From assembly GCF_014644455.1 (NCBI RefSeq), contig NZ_BMKS01000003.1, positions 89,930-153,929 of the forward strand: a stretch of DNA of 64,000 nt, given 5' to 3'. The DNA comes from Caldovatus sediminis. Its GTDB lineage: Bacteria; Pseudomonadota; Alphaproteobacteria; Acetobacterales; Acetobacteraceae. Shown one piece after another: positions 35,971-45,428 of this stretch (position 1 is its first letter; the number at the start of each line of letters is the position of its first letter). The notes under the pieces are model-generated. The model was not told the DNA's origin. It worked only from the letters and a program-made list of their open reading frames with translations, and did not search any database. A program made the position numbers and the translations under genes.

Positions 35971-36749
35971 GGGAGTCGACCAGGCGGCTGCTCCGCACCG
36001 CCCAGACCTATGCGCCCTGGCTGGGCGACGCCAAGGCCGAGCTGCAGCACCTGCTGCGCGGCATCGCCCGGCGGCCGTTCGAGCCGGACTTCGCCGCGCT
36101 GCGCCTGTTCGGCGGCGAGGACCGGCTGCACCTCGACGTCGGCGCCAACCGCGGGCAGAGCATCGCGGCGATCCGCATGACCGCGCGGCGCCCGCGGATC
36201 CTTTCGTTCGAGCCGAACCCGGCGCTCGCGGCGCGGCTCGAGCGCCGGTTCGGCCGCCTGCCAGGGGTGCGGATCGAGCCGGTGGGACTCGGCGACCGCG
36301 AGGGCGAGTTCGACCTGCACATCCCCTCCTACCGCGGCTACGTGTTCGACGGCCTCGCCTCGATCGACCGCGCGGCGGCGGCGTCCTGGCTGAACCCGCG
36401 GACGATCAGCGGCTTCGATCCCGCCAAGCTGCGGATCGAGACGGTCCGGTGCCGGGTGGTGACGCTCGACAGCCTCGCGACCGCACCCTTCTTCATCAAG
36501 CTCGACGTGCAGGGCTACGAGCTGGCCGCGCTCCGCGGGGCCGAGGAGACGCTCCGCCGCCACCGCCCGGTGCTGCTGATCGAGACGCCAGGCGCGGCGG
36601 TGCTGGATCACCTCGCCGGCCTCGGCTTCCGGCCCTACCTCTACGACGCGCAGGCGGGACGCTTCCGCGCCGGCCGCACCGGCACGCTCGGCACCTTCTT
36701 CCTCGCGGACGAGAAGGCCGAGCTGGTGGCCCGCCACATCGAGGCCTGA
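35967..36749 (+). CDS. FkbM-family SAM-dependent methyltransferase
   Basis: About 260 residues. The SAM-binding fold shows 'LHLDVGANRGQSIAAIRMTA', 'ILSFEPNPALAARLERRFG', 'IEPVGLGDREGEFDLHIPSY' and the family motif 'FFIKLDVQGYELAALRGAEE'. FkbM-type enzymes O-methylate sugars or other hydroxyls and are common in polysaccharide loci, so methylation of the exopolymer is likely. The GTG start overlaps the GH16 stop, implying coupled translation with the glycanase. Confidence 0.88.
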   Translation: MRESTRRLLRTAQTYAPWLGDAKAELQHLLRGIARRPFEPDFAALRLFGGEDRLHLDVGANRGQSIAAIRMTARRPRILSFEPNPALAARLERRFGRLPGVRIEPVGLGDREGEFDLHIPSYRGYVFDGLASIDRAAAASWLNPRTISGFDPAKLRIETVRCRVVTLDSLATAPFFIKLDVQGYELAALRGAEETLRRHRPVLLIETPGAAVLDHLAGLGFRPYLYDAQAGRFRAGRTGTLGTFFLADEKAELVARHIEA

Positions 36750-36791
36750 TCCCGGAAGGCGGCGCCCGCGGCCCGCAGGGCGGATCCCGCC

Positions 36792-37877
36792 TCAACTGGT
36801 CATCCGGTCGAGCGCCGGCACCCGGCGCAGCGCGTGGACCTTGACGAGGATCGGCAGGAACACGCCGGCGAGCGTCAGCGCCGGCGCGTGGACCAGGAAG
36901 CCGGACGCGGTCCAGCCGACGCCGGCCGCCAGCAGCAGCGCCTTGGTCAGCCCGATCGCGACCGTGTTGAGCAGGTAGATCGCCATCGAGTAGCGGCCGA
37001 AGAACAGGGGCCAGGACGCCGCGGCGAGCGGCGGCAGGCGCATCGCCCCGTGCAGCGCCGGGATCGCCGCCACGCCGCAGACGGCGAGCGACCACCACTC
37101 GCCGATCCAGCCGAGATGGGCGGCGAGCAGCGACAGCGCGAAGGCGGCCCACCAGAGGGGCTGCCGGCGCTCGAACAGCGGCAGCCAGCGCGCTTCCCGC
37201 GCGGCGGCCAGGCAGCCGAGCGCGAAGAAGAGGAAGTGCCGGCCGAACTTGTCGAGATAGGCGATCGCCGGCAGCTCGACCGCGGCCAGGACGAAGCCGA
37301 GCGCGACGAAGCCGGCGAGACCGATCCGCGGCACGAGCAGCGGCGCCAGGGCGCTGCTGAGGAACAGCACCCAGAGGAACCAGACCATCGTCGCCGGGCT
37401 CTCGCCCGTGGTCCAGACGAGGTCCCGCAGCCCCTGGAGCAGCCCGGCCGGCGCGTTGTCCACGTGCAGCACCCGCGCCGCGACGAGCTTGCCGAGCAGC
37501 ACGAACAGGCCGAACAGGAGGAAGGGCAGCAGCAGCCGCTCCGCCCGCCGCCGCAGCAGGTCCGGGACCGCCGCGGAGGGGGTCAGCGCCGCGCCGGTCA
37601 GCCACGCCACGTAGCCGCTCAGGTAGAGGAAGAACGGCATGTGGAATCGGTAGATCAGGTAGCGGACCTGGTCGTACCACTCGACCCCCGCCGGCGGCTC
37701 GCGCGCCACGATGTGGCCGAACACGACGAGCAGGATCGCCACGCCCTTCGCGCGGTCGAGGTCGAGCCGGCGGGCGCCGGCCGCCGCCCGGGCGGGACGG
37801 CCGGCCGCCGCGGCGGCGCCCGGCGCGGGCGGGCGGGGGGGCGCCGCGGCGTCGAGCGTGCGGTCCGGGGGCGGCAT
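36792..37877 (-). CDS. Acyltransferase 3-family membrane protein (first copy)
   Basis: 361 residues. A 35-residue Ala/Pro-rich cytoplasmic tail is followed by about ten membrane helices. The family's catalytic and substrate elements are 'RAKGVAILLVVFGHIVA' (His) and 'YRFHMPFFLYLSGYVAWLTG'. Such proteins add acetyl or succinyl groups to polysaccharides or glycans, taking the acyl group from cytoplasmic acyl-CoA. It starts one base after the stop of the Wzy-like gene upstream on the same strand, so polymerase and acyltransferase are a pair. It converges with the FkbM gene. Confidence 0.87.
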   Translation of the reverse strand: MPPPDRTLDAAAPPRPPAPGAAAAAGRPARAAAGARRLDLDRAKGVAILLVVFGHIVAREPPAGVEWYDQVRYLIYRFHMPFFLYLSGYVAWLTGAALTPSAAVPDLLRRRAERLLLPFLLFGLFVLLGKLVAARVLHVDNAPAGLLQGLRDLVWTTGESPATMVWFLWVLFLSSALAPLLVPRIGLAGFVALGFVLAAVELPAIAYLDKFGRHFLFFALGCLAAAREARWLPLFERRQPLWWAAFALSLLAAHLGWIGEWWSLAVCGVAAIPALHGAMRLPPLAAASWPLFFGRYSMAIYLLNTVAIGLTKALLLAAGVGWTASGFLVHAPALTLAGVFLPILVKVHALRRVPALDRMTS

Positions 37878-37878
37878 G

Positions 37879-39330
37879 CTACGCGGCCCCTCGTCTTCCG
37901 CCGCCGCCTCCCGCGGCTGCGGGGGCGCCGCGGCGCGGCCGGGACGGGAGGGGCGCCGCGCCGGGCGCGGTCCGCACCTCGAGGCGGCTGCGGGCCATGG
38001 CGGCGGTGAACCAGATGAACTGGACCACTCCCGTGGTGGCGATCAGCACGTTGTCGAAGGCGGCGTGGAACAGCGCCGCGACCAGCGCGCAGCGCAGCAC
38101 GACCCGCTCCGTCCGCGCGGTGCGGCGCGTGCCGCCCCAGATCCAGGCGACGATGCCGGCGAAGATCGCGGCGCAGCCGACCACGCCGGCGTCCACGGCG
38201 AGGCGCAGGTACTCGTTGTGCGCGGCGTTGGAGCGGATCAGCCTGATCTGCGGATCGTCGGGATCAACGATCAGCTTGCCCGCGCCGAGGCCGTAGCCGA
38301 ACAGCGGCCGCGCCTCGATCGCGTCGACGAAGTAGGGCCAGATCACGTCGCGGCCGGAGTAGTTGAACTCCCCGTCGCTGCCGATGAAGCGGTCGAGCGC
38401 GTAGAGGAAGGCCGGGCCGAGGACGATGAGGCCGGGCAGCATCCCGCCCATCACCAGGTCCGCCTTGCGCCGCAGCGGGAAGATCCGGTCGCGGGCGGCG
38501 ATGAAGACCAGCAGCAGGAACAGCGCCACCGTCGTCGTCGGGGCGCGCGCCTGGGTGGCGAACAGGACGAGCAGGTTGGCGGCGCCCAGGACCAGCCAGA
38601 TCGGGCGGAAGCCCCGCAGGTACTCGAGCGTGCAGGCGAAGATCGCGGTCACGACGAAGCCCGCCAGGAAGGGCGCGCTGTGCATGCCCTGGAAGCGGCC
38701 GTAGATCGGGTCGACCGCGAAGTGCGGGCCGATGAGGTCGTAGAGCACGCCGACCGCGGCGCTCACCAGCGGCACCGCGACCACGCCCTTGCACAGCAGC
38801 GACCACAACCGGCGCGGCGCCGCCGCGAAGGCCAGGACGAAGGGCGCGGTGGAGCCGAGGAAGCTGCGCACCATCTCCGGCAGGTCGACGACCCGGCCCA
38901 TGGGCAGCACGACGATGCTGGTCGCGGCGATCGCCGCGAAGGCGAGAAACGGCCAGTTGACCGCCGAGGCGAAGCCGTAGCGCACCGTCAGCATGGCGGC
39001 GAGGACGAAGGGCATCACCTTGACCACCGCCGCGCCCAGCGCGCCGAGGCCCTCGCTCGCCCCGCTCGCGGCGGCCTCCTCCGTCCCGTCCCGGACCGCG
39101 CTCGAGGCCATCCGCGCCAGTTCGAAGTCCACGCCGAGGCCGTAGGTCGCGACCAGCAGGACCGCGAAGGCCAGCGGGTACTCGTAGAGCAGCAGCGCGG
39201 CGGGGATCAGGATCAGGAGCGGCACCAGCCGGATCGTGATCTCCGGCGCGGCGATCGCGGCGCCGAGGAGCGCCGCGCCGACCGGCAGGATCAGCAGCCA
39301 GGGACGGAGCGTGGATGGAACGGATCGCAT
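37879..39330 (-). CDS. O-antigen ligase/Wzy-like polysaccharide polymerase
   Basis: About 483 residues with 10-12 membrane helices and a large periplasmic loop. The Wzy_C/WaaL signature is 'NYSGRDVIWPYFVDAI' with 'ARPLFGYGLGAGKLIV' and 'RSNAAHNEYLRLAVDAGVVG' (the conserved H-N-x-Y/F-L). In an exopolysaccharide locus with a Wzc-like protein it most likely polymerises the repeat unit on the periplasmic side. ATG 39330 gives a hydrophobic N-terminus; an extension to 39363 is possible. The last 40 residues are a disordered Pro/Gly/Arg tail. Confidence 0.88.
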   Translation of the reverse strand: MRSVPSTLRPWLLILPVGAALLGAAIAAPEITIRLVPLLILIPAALLLYEYPLAFAVLLVATYGLGVDFELARMASSAVRDGTEEAAASGASEGLGALGAAVVKVMPFVLAAMLTVRYGFASAVNWPFLAFAAIAATSIVVLPMGRVVDLPEMVRSFLGSTAPFVLAFAAAPRRLWSLLCKGVVAVPLVSAAVGVLYDLIGPHFAVDPIYGRFQGMHSAPFLAGFVVTAIFACTLEYLRGFRPIWLVLGAANLLVLFATQARAPTTTVALFLLLVFIAARDRIFPLRRKADLVMGGMLPGLIVLGPAFLYALDRFIGSDGEFNYSGRDVIWPYFVDAIEARPLFGYGLGAGKLIVDPDDPQIRLIRSNAAHNEYLRLAVDAGVVGCAAIFAGIVAWIWGGTRRTARTERVVLRCALVAALFHAAFDNVLIATTGVVQFIWFTAAMARSRLEVRTAPGAAPLPSRPRRGAPAAAGGGGGRRGAA

Positions 39331-39406
39331 GCGCGTGGCGTTGTGGCGGGCGGGTCGTCGCACCCGACAACGCCGCAGGCGAAATCAGGATGCATCGGGA
39401 ACGGTG

Positions 39407-40612
39407 ATGGGAGGTCTGCCTTCGGCGAGGATCGGCGCGGGCCTCGCGCGCGATGAGGCGGCCGGCCGCGCCGAGCCCGCGGCGCGCCCCTTGCCGGGCC
39501 GCGAGGGCCGCGCCGCCGTCGCCCCGGCGGGGGCGGCAGCGCCGGGGGGCGCGGCGCCGCCGCGGGTCGCGGCGCTGACGCGGCTCCGGCTGCTCTTCAT
39601 CGGATGGGTGGTGATCTATCACCTGGAACTCGCGCTCGGCGCGCTGCGCGGCGTGCCGGTGGCGGAGGCGGTGGTCCGCAAGGGCTGGCTCGGGGTGGAC
39701 GGGTTCTTCCTGCTCTCGGGCTTCGCGCTCTGGCTCGGCTACCACCGGCGGCCGCCCTGGGGGCTGCGGGGACATGCGCGGTTCCTCGGGCGCCGACTGG
39801 CCAGGCTCTACCCGCTGCACGCCCTGGCGCTGCTCGCGCTCGCCGCGCTGGTGGGGCTGGCGGCGCTGGCCGGGCTGCAGGTGAACGACCCGACGCGTTT
39901 CGGGATGCGCGACTTCTGGCTCCAGGCGCTGCTGGTCAACAGCTGGGAGACGACGGACGTCCTGGCCTGGAACTACCCCTCCTGGGCGCTCTCGGCGGAA
40001 TGGGCCGGCTACCTGGCGTTCCCCCTGCTGCTCGCGGCCGTGCTGGCGGCGCCGCGGCCGGCCCTGCTCGCCGTGCCGCCGCTCGCCCTCGCCGCGCTGC
40101 TCGCGCTGGGCGCGCGCGATCCGGGGGCGGGGCTCAACCTGACCGTGCACCTGGGGCTGCTCCGCTTCGCGTCCGAGTTCGTGCTCGGCCTCGCCCTGGG
40201 GCGCCTCTGCGCGGAGAGCCCGCGGCCCGGGGCGGTGGCGCCGGCCGCGCTCGCGATCGCCGGCCTCTGCGTGCCGGGCGGAATCGCCCTCGGCGTGGAC
40301 ACGGTGACGGTGGCGGGGCTGGCCGCGCTGATCGCCGGCGGGTACTGCCGCGAGGCCGCCCGGCCGGCGCCGGCGACGCCGCCGCGCGACCTGGCGCTCC
40401 GCCTCGGCGAGGCGTCCTACGGCGTCTATCTCTGCTGGGTCTTCGTCGAGGCGGCACTGGTGCTGCTGCTGCGGGTCGCCGACCCCTCCCAGCCGGCGCG
40501 GCTCGCGCTGATGGGGGTGGCGCTCGGCGTCAACCTGGCGGCCGGCTGGCTCGCCTGGCGCCTGGTCGAGGTGCCGGCCCAGCGCTGGCTGCTCGCGCGC
40601 ATGGGCGGATAG
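39407..40612 (+). CDS. Acyltransferase 3-family membrane protein (second copy)
   Basis: About 401 residues. After a long Ala/Pro/Gly-rich tail of about 55 residues, the membrane domain starts 'TRLRLLFIGWVVIYHLELAL' (family His) and continues 'RKGWLGVDGFFLLSGFALWL', 'RRLARLYPLHALALLALA' and 'WNYPSWALSAEWAGYLAFPL'. These match the OafA-like subgroup of exopolysaccharide O-acyltransferases and differ clearly from the first copy. It diverges from the Wzy-like gene across 76 bp and is followed by a converging GT2 gene. Start ATG 39407 or the adjacent GTG 39404. Confidence 0.87.
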   Translation: MGGLPSARIGAGLARDEAAGRAEPAARPLPGREGRAAVAPAGAAAPGGAAPPRVAALTRLRLLFIGWVVIYHLELALGALRGVPVAEAVVRKGWLGVDGFFLLSGFALWLGYHRRPPWGLRGHARFLGRRLARLYPLHALALLALAALVGLAALAGLQVNDPTRFGMRDFWLQALLVNSWETTDVLAWNYPSWALSAEWAGYLAFPLLLAAVLAAPRPALLAVPPLALAALLALGARDPGAGLNLTVHLGLLRFASEFVLGLALGRLCAESPRPGAVAPAALAIAGLCVPGGIALGVDTVTVAGLAALIAGGYCREAARPAPATPPRDLALRLGEASYGVYLCWVFVEAALVLLLRVADPSQPARLALMGVALGVNLAAGWLAWRLVEVPAQRWLLARMGG

Positions 40613-40734
40613 TTCGCGGTCGCGGCCGATCCGCCCTTGGCCGTCGGCGTCCCCGGGCGCCCGGCCGCGGCGCGTGCGCCGTGGGACCCGGCGGGAGGCG
40701 CGGGTGGACCGGTCGGCGCCCGCGGTCCCCGGGA

Positions 40735-41775
40735 TCAGCGGGTGGCGTCGCCAAAAAGCCTGCCGCGCGCCGCGCCGCCCGGCGCGCCGCGGCCGCTGCC
40801 GCGGCGGAGCAGGGTCCGCGCCGCGAGCAGGCAGCCGCGCGCGTAGCCGAGGTTGTAGGCCGCACCGCACCGCACGCGCATCAGCCGCACCGAGGCTTCC
40901 GGCCAGGCGAGGAGCGGGGCCTGGACCGCCAGCCTGGCGAGCCGCGGCGGCAACCGGCGCAGCGAGCGGCCGAGGCCGCGCCGCCGGTCGCGCAGCGCGT
41001 CGGTGGCGCCCTGCCAGTAGAGGCGCCGCAGCAGCCACCCCGGCCGCAGCCGCTCGGCCTGGATGTGGTGCCGCACGGCCACGGCGCCGTCGTAGAACAC
41101 CCGCCAGTCATGCGCCCAGAGCCGGTCGAGCGCCTCCACCTCCTCGCCGGAGAGGAGGCGGGCGCCGACCCGTCCGAGGGCGGCGTCGAACCCGCCGACC
41201 GCGCGCAGCGGCGCCACCGCGAAGGCCATGTTGGCGCCGTAGACAGCGGCCTCGGCCGGGGTTTCCGGCGCCCCGACCTCCCCGAAGCCGGGCCACTCGA
41301 CGATGGTCAACACGCCACGGAGCCGGTCCGGCCACCAGGGCGGCAGCGGCGCCTCCCACTCCGGCAGGATGCGCCCGCCGAGCGCGGCCGCGTCCGGGGG
41401 CAGGGCGGCGATCCGGGCGAGCAGCGCCTCCGCCCAGTCCGGCTCCGGCACCGCGTCGTCGTCGAGATAGGCGATCCAGCGCCCGCTGGCGGCGGCGAGG
41501 CCGAGGTTGCGCGCGACGGAGAGGCCGGGCGTCTCGCTGCGGAGCAGGCGCGCACCGGCGGCGGCGGCGAGCGCCGCAACCTCCATCGCCGGCAGCGGTG
41601 GCGAGGCGCTGTCCACCACGATGGTCTCGCAGCGCGCCCGCGCCGCGGCCGACTGCCGGGCGAGCCCGTGGAGGCAGGCCGCGAGGTAGCGCGGCCGCGC
41701 ATGGGTGCAGACGACCACCGACAGGGTCGGCCGGCCGTCCGCGCCGCGCCCGGCGGTTTCCGGGCCCGGCGGCAA
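40735..41775 (-). CDS. Family 2 glycosyltransferase
   Basis: About 346 residues. GT-A domain: 'LSVVVCTHARPRYLAACLHG', 'LSVARNLGLAAASGRW', the D-x-D metal site 'IAYLDDDAVPEPDWAEALL' and a C-terminal acceptor region 'RLLSGEEVEALDRLWAHDW'. It is probably an inverting transferase that adds one sugar of the repeat unit at the cytoplasmic membrane face. No ATG fits; a TTG at 41775, just after the stop of the small upstream gene, is the best start. The tail is Arg/Gly-rich and ends 'RLFGDATR'. Confidence 0.85.
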   Translation of the reverse strand: MPPGPETAGRGADGRPTLSVVVCTHARPRYLAACLHGLARQSAAARARCETIVVDSASPPLPAMEVAALAAAAGARLLRSETPGLSVARNLGLAAASGRWIAYLDDDAVPEPDWAEALLARIAALPPDAAALGGRILPEWEAPLPPWWPDRLRGVLTIVEWPGFGEVGAPETPAEAAVYGANMAFAVAPLRAVGGFDAALGRVGARLLSGEEVEALDRLWAHDWRVFYDGAVAVRHHIQAERLRPGWLLRRLYWQGATDALRDRRRGLGRSLRRLPPRLARLAVQAPLLAWPEASVRLMRVRCGAAYNLGYARGCLLAARTLLRRGSGRGAPGGAARGRLFGDATR

Positions 41776-41779
41776 GGGG

Positions 41780-42070
41780 TCAGCTCTGGAAGCGGAACGC
41801 GCCCGGCGGCGGCACCGCGATGGAATCGCTCTCCGGCGCGGCCGCCTGGCGCTGCTGCTGCGCCTCCTTGGCCCTGGCCTCGACCTGGCGGAGCAGGTTG
41901 ACCAGGCCGTTGGCGAGCGTCGGCAACTGGACCAGCGGCACGCAGAGCTGGCCGGCCGGCATGGGCTTCCCCTCGGGACCGCTCTGCGCGAGCGTGATGC
42001 GGGCGACGCCGTTCGCGACGGTGGCATCGAGCATGCCATCGGCGAACAGGATGGTGCGAATCTCGGCCAT
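41780..42070 (-). CDS. Small unknown protein upstream of the GT2 gene
   Basis: 96 residues, no family recognised. The N-terminal half alternates polar and hydrophobic residues as in a beta-rich fold ('IRTILFADGMLDATVANG', 'VARITLAQSG'). The second half has an amphipathic helix ('LANGLVNLLRQVEARAKEAQ') and a Gln/Ala/Pro linker. No signal peptide or membrane segment. It lies 71 bp after the HlyD gene and five bases before the GT2 gene, so it is probably co-transcribed with the secretion genes. Its codon pattern matches a real gene, not a shadow frame. Confidence 0.6.
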   Translation of the reverse strand: MAEIRTILFADGMLDATVANGVARITLAQSGPEGKPMPAGQLCVPLVQLPTLANGLVNLLRQVEARAKEAQQQRQAAAPESDSIAVPPPGAFRFQS

Positions 42071-42141
42071 GTCGTGATGCTCTCCCGTCGGCGGGCCGCG
42101 CGACCCGTCCCTTGCGTTTCCCCGGCGCCGCCGCGGCGCGC

Positions 42142-43635
42142 CTACTGCTCCCGGAAGGCGCGGTGGAAGCTGTCCAGGATCGGCTGGATCATGTAGCGGA
42201 AGAAGCTCCGCTCGCCGACCTGGATGTAGGCTTCAACCGGCATGCCGGGCACCAGTTGCACGTTCGGCAGCCGCTCGAGCTGTTCCGGGTCGATCAGCAC
42301 GAAGGCGCGATAGTAGCTGTGCCGGGTGCGCTCGTCCATGGTCACGTCGGAGGCGACGTAGGTCACCTCGCCGTGCAGGAAGGGGACGAGGCGCTGCTTG
42401 AACGCCGGCAGGCGCACCTCGGTGCGGAGGCCCGGATAGACCACGTCGATGTCGTTGGGCTGTACCATCACCTCGGCGATCAGCCGGTCCTGCAGCGGGG
42501 TCAGGTCCATGACCGCGTCGCCGGGGCGGACCACGGCGCCGATGGTGAAGACGCGCGAATTGACGACGATGCCCGGTTCCGGCGCGACGATGTCGCGGCG
42601 CTGGGCCACGTCCTGGGCGGCGCGCAGCCGCTCCTCGACCTCGGCGAGGCGGGAGCGGACCTCGCGCAGCTCGGCCGAGACCTCCTGCAGGCGCTGGTCC
42701 TCGATCTGGCGGATCTGGCTGCGCGCCTCGAGGATGGCGTGGCTGGCGCGGTCGATGTCCGCCTGGGCGGCGGTGATGCGCGCCTCCTGCTCGGTGGCGC
42801 TGCGCTGGATCTGCAGCAGGCGGGGGCGCTGGATCAGACCCTGGCGGACCAGGGGACCGATGTCCGCCTCCTCCTGCCGGAAGCTCTCGAGCTGCTGGCG
42901 CGCCGAGCGCAGGGTGCCCTCGGCGGAATCGCGCACCGCGTTCTGCTGGTCGATCCGCGCCTGGAGCACGCTGATCTGGCTGGCGAGGCTCGCCTGCCGG
43001 GCCTCGAACAGGGCGCGCTGGCCGGCGACCGCGTCGCGGGCGCGAGGATCCTCCGCGGCGAGCAGGTCCTGCGGGAAGGCGATCTCGCGCAGCCGGGCGA
43101 GTTCCGCGGAGAGCCGCGCGTCCTGGGCGAGCAGCGCCCAGCGCTGGCTGCGCAGGGCCTCGAGGTTGGCGCCGGACTGGATGTCGTCGAGCCGCATCAG
43201 CACCTGGCCGCGCTCGACCCGGTCGCCGTCGCGCGCCAGGATCTCGCGGACGTAGCCGCCCTCCATGTGCTGGATGGTGCGGCGCTGGCCCTCGACCTTG
43301 ATGACGCCGGGCGCGATCGCCGCCTCCGAGAGCGGGGCGAGGACGGACCACGCGCCGAACCCGCCGAAGAACAGGAGCATGGAGATGAAGCCGAACAGCA
43401 TCGGCCCCCGCGTGCGCGGGCGAGGCGCATCGAGGATCTCCTCGACCGGCGGCCGCAGCGCGCCGCCCGCGGCGGGGAAGGCGGGCAGGCCGACCCGCCG
43501 AGGCCCGACGGCCTGGTCGCGGCCGCCGGGGGGCGGCGGCGCGGGCGGTCGCGCTGGCGCCGCGGCCGGGGGGGCGGCGCGCGGCCGTTCGGCCAGCGCG
43601 GTGTCGGAGCGGGGAGGCGTGGTGGTGAGGCTCAT
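42142..43635 (-). CDS. HlyD-family type I secretion periplasmic adaptor
   Basis: 497 residues. The first 75 are a disordered cytoplasmic Pro/Ala tail, then one membrane helix ('FGFISMLLFFGGFGAWSVL'), a lipoyl/barrel-sandwich half-motif ('IQHMEGGYVREILARDGDRV'), a long alpha-hairpin coiled coil (about 150-320) and the closing barrel ('APEPGIVVNSRVFTIGAVV'). The C-terminal 'VQLVPGMPVEAYIQVGERS' is typical of PrtE/PrsE-type adaptors. It links the inner-membrane ABC exporter to a TolC-like channel. ATG 43635 overlaps the ATPase stop (ATGA). The much longer open frame upstream is antisense to nothing real and was ignored. Confidence 0.93.
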   Translation of the reverse strand: MSLTTTPPRSDTALAERPRAAPPAAAPARPPAPPPPGGRDQAVGPRRVGLPAFPAAGGALRPPVEEILDAPRPRTRGPMLFGFISMLLFFGGFGAWSVLAPLSEAAIAPGVIKVEGQRRTIQHMEGGYVREILARDGDRVERGQVLMRLDDIQSGANLEALRSQRWALLAQDARLSAELARLREIAFPQDLLAAEDPRARDAVAGQRALFEARQASLASQISVLQARIDQQNAVRDSAEGTLRSARQQLESFRQEEADIGPLVRQGLIQRPRLLQIQRSATEQEARITAAQADIDRASHAILEARSQIRQIEDQRLQEVSAELREVRSRLAEVEERLRAAQDVAQRRDIVAPEPGIVVNSRVFTIGAVVRPGDAVMDLTPLQDRLIAEVMVQPNDIDVVYPGLRTEVRLPAFKQRLVPFLHGEVTYVASDVTMDERTRHSYYRAFVLIDPEQLERLPNVQLVPGMPVEAYIQVGERSFFRYMIQPILDSFHRAFREQ

Positions 43636-45422
43636 TGGGCGGCCCTCTGGCCTTCGAGGCGCGGCGTGGCGCCGGAGGCCGTGGCGGCGATTTCCTGCGG
43701 GCGCGCGGGCTGCATCAGGCGCTTGAGCACCTCGACGCGCGGGCCGAACATCTCGACCGCGCCGTCGCGCAGCAGCAGCACCTTGTCCACGCCCTGCACC
43801 AGGGTCGGCCGGTGCGAGACGAGGACCACGGTGGTGCCGCGCTGCTTGAGCTCGGCGAGGGCGCGCATCAGCCCGGCCTCGGCGTCGCCGTCGAGGTTGG
43901 AGTTCGGCTCGTCGAGGATGACGAGCTTCGGGTTGCCGAACATCGCCCGCGCCAGGCCGATGAGCTGGCGCTGGCCGCCAGAGAGGTGCTGGCCGCCGTC
44001 GCCGATCTCGGTGTCGTAGCCCTGGGGCAGGCGCAGGATCATCTCGTGGCAGCCGGCGAGCCTCGCGGCCGCGAACACCTCCTCGGGCTCGGCCTCGCCC
44101 ATGCGGGCGATGTTGCGGAAGACGGTGCCGTCGAACAGCTCCACGTCCTGCGGCAGGTAGCCGACGTGGCGGCCGAAGTCCTCGCGCATCCAGGTGTAGA
44201 CGTCGGCGCCGTCGAGCCGGACGTTGCCGGCGGTCGGCTGCAGCGTGCCGATCAGCAGCCGGATCAGCGTCGTCTTGCCGGCTGCCGAGGGCCCGATCAC
44301 GGCGAGGCTCTCGCCGGCGGCGAGCGCGAAGTTCACCCCCTTGATGATCGCCACCGCCTGGCCCGGGAAGGCGTAGGAGACGCGCTCCACGGTCAGCCGC
44401 CCGCTGGGCTCGGGCAGCGGCAGGCCGGGCGGGCGCAGCCGGGGGAGGGAGAGGAAGGTCTGCAGGCGGCGGAAGCTCTGCCGCGCCTGGACGAGCTGCT
44501 TGTAGCCGCCGATGAGCTGCTCCACCGGCGCGAGCGCCCGGCCCATGATGATCGAGGCGGCGATCGAGGCGCCGGCGGTGATCTCCTGCTGCAGCACCAG
44601 GAAGGCGCCGGTGCCGAGGACGCCGATCTGCACGGCGAGGCGCATGAACTTGGTGATGGCCAGCAGCACGGACGCCCGGTCCGAGGCCGCTCCCATGGCT
44701 GGCGCCGCCTCCGCCACCGATTCCCGCCAGCGGCTCATCACCGCCGGCAGCATGCCCATGCTGTCGATCACCTCGGCGTTGCGCACGATCGAGTCCGCCC
44801 GCCGCTGGGTCGCCATCGAGGCGGTGTTGGCCTGGCGCAGGAGGCCCGCGGTGGCGACCTCGTTGAGGATCGCGAGGGCGAACAGCAGCAGCGCGCCGAG
44901 CAGCGCGATCCAGCCCAGGGTGGGGTGCAGGGCGAAGATCACCAGCAGGAAGATCGGCACCCAGGGCACGTCGTAGAGGTTGAGGACGCCGGGCGAGCTC
45001 AGGTAGTTGCGGAACACGGCGAGGTCGCGCAGCGCCTCCATCCGGTAGGAGCGGCCGCGGAGCTGGCTCTCGACCGCGCGGACGAAGCCCTCGGGCGCGA
45101 CCCTGTGCTCCATCCACGAGGCGACGCGGTGCATCACCTTGGCGCGCGCGGCCTCGAGCAGGGCGAGCACGCCGATCCCCGTGATCGCGACCACGGTGAG
45201 GTAGATCAGGGTGTCGACACTGCGGGTGGAGAGCACCCGGTCGAACACCTGCATCATGTAGATGGAGACGGTCAGCTGGAGCAGGTTGACCACGCCGCTG
45301 AACAGGCCGACCGACCAGAACTGCCGCTTGCATGCCCGCAGGGCGAGGGCGAGCGGGGTCTCCGCCGCGCGCTCGCCGAACATCCCGGCGGCCTGGGCGC
45401 GGTTGCCGAAGAACATCGCCAT
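43632..45422 (-). CDS. Type I secretion system ABC permease/ATPase (PrtD/PrsD-like)
   Basis: 596 residues. An N-terminal six-helix ABC membrane domain ('VNLLQLTVSIYMMQVFDRVL') lacks the C39 peptidase domain, so it exports proteins with an uncleaved C-terminal signal. The nucleotide-binding domain has Walker A 'VIGPSAAGKTTLIRLL', signature 'LSGGQRQLIGLARAMF', Walker B 'KLVILDEPNSNLDGD' and switch His 'VVLVSHRP'. PrsD-PrsE, its relatives in rhizobia, export RTX glycanases and adhesins. The HlyD adaptor follows with a 4-bp overlap. No TolC homologue is in the window. Confidence 0.95.
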   Translation of the reverse strand: MAMFFGNRAQAAGMFGERAAETPLALALRACKRQFWSVGLFSGVVNLLQLTVSIYMMQVFDRVLSTRSVDTLIYLTVVAITGIGVLALLEAARAKVMHRVASWMEHRVAPEGFVRAVESQLRGRSYRMEALRDLAVFRNYLSSPGVLNLYDVPWVPIFLLVIFALHPTLGWIALLGALLLFALAILNEVATAGLLRQANTASMATQRRADSIVRNAEVIDSMGMLPAVMSRWRESVAEAAPAMGAASDRASVLLAITKFMRLAVQIGVLGTGAFLVLQQEITAGASIAASIIMGRALAPVEQLIGGYKQLVQARQSFRRLQTFLSLPRLRPPGLPLPEPSGRLTVERVSYAFPGQAVAIIKGVNFALAAGESLAVIGPSAAGKTTLIRLLIGTLQPTAGNVRLDGADVYTWMREDFGRHVGYLPQDVELFDGTVFRNIARMGEAEPEEVFAAARLAGCHEMILRLPQGYDTEIGDGGQHLSGGQRQLIGLARAMFGNPKLVILDEPNSNLDGDAEAGLMRALAELKQRGTTVVLVSHRPTLVQGVDKVLLLRDGAVEMFGPRVEVLKRLMQPARPQEIAATASGATPRLEGQRAAQ

Positions 45423-45428
45423 CCCCCT

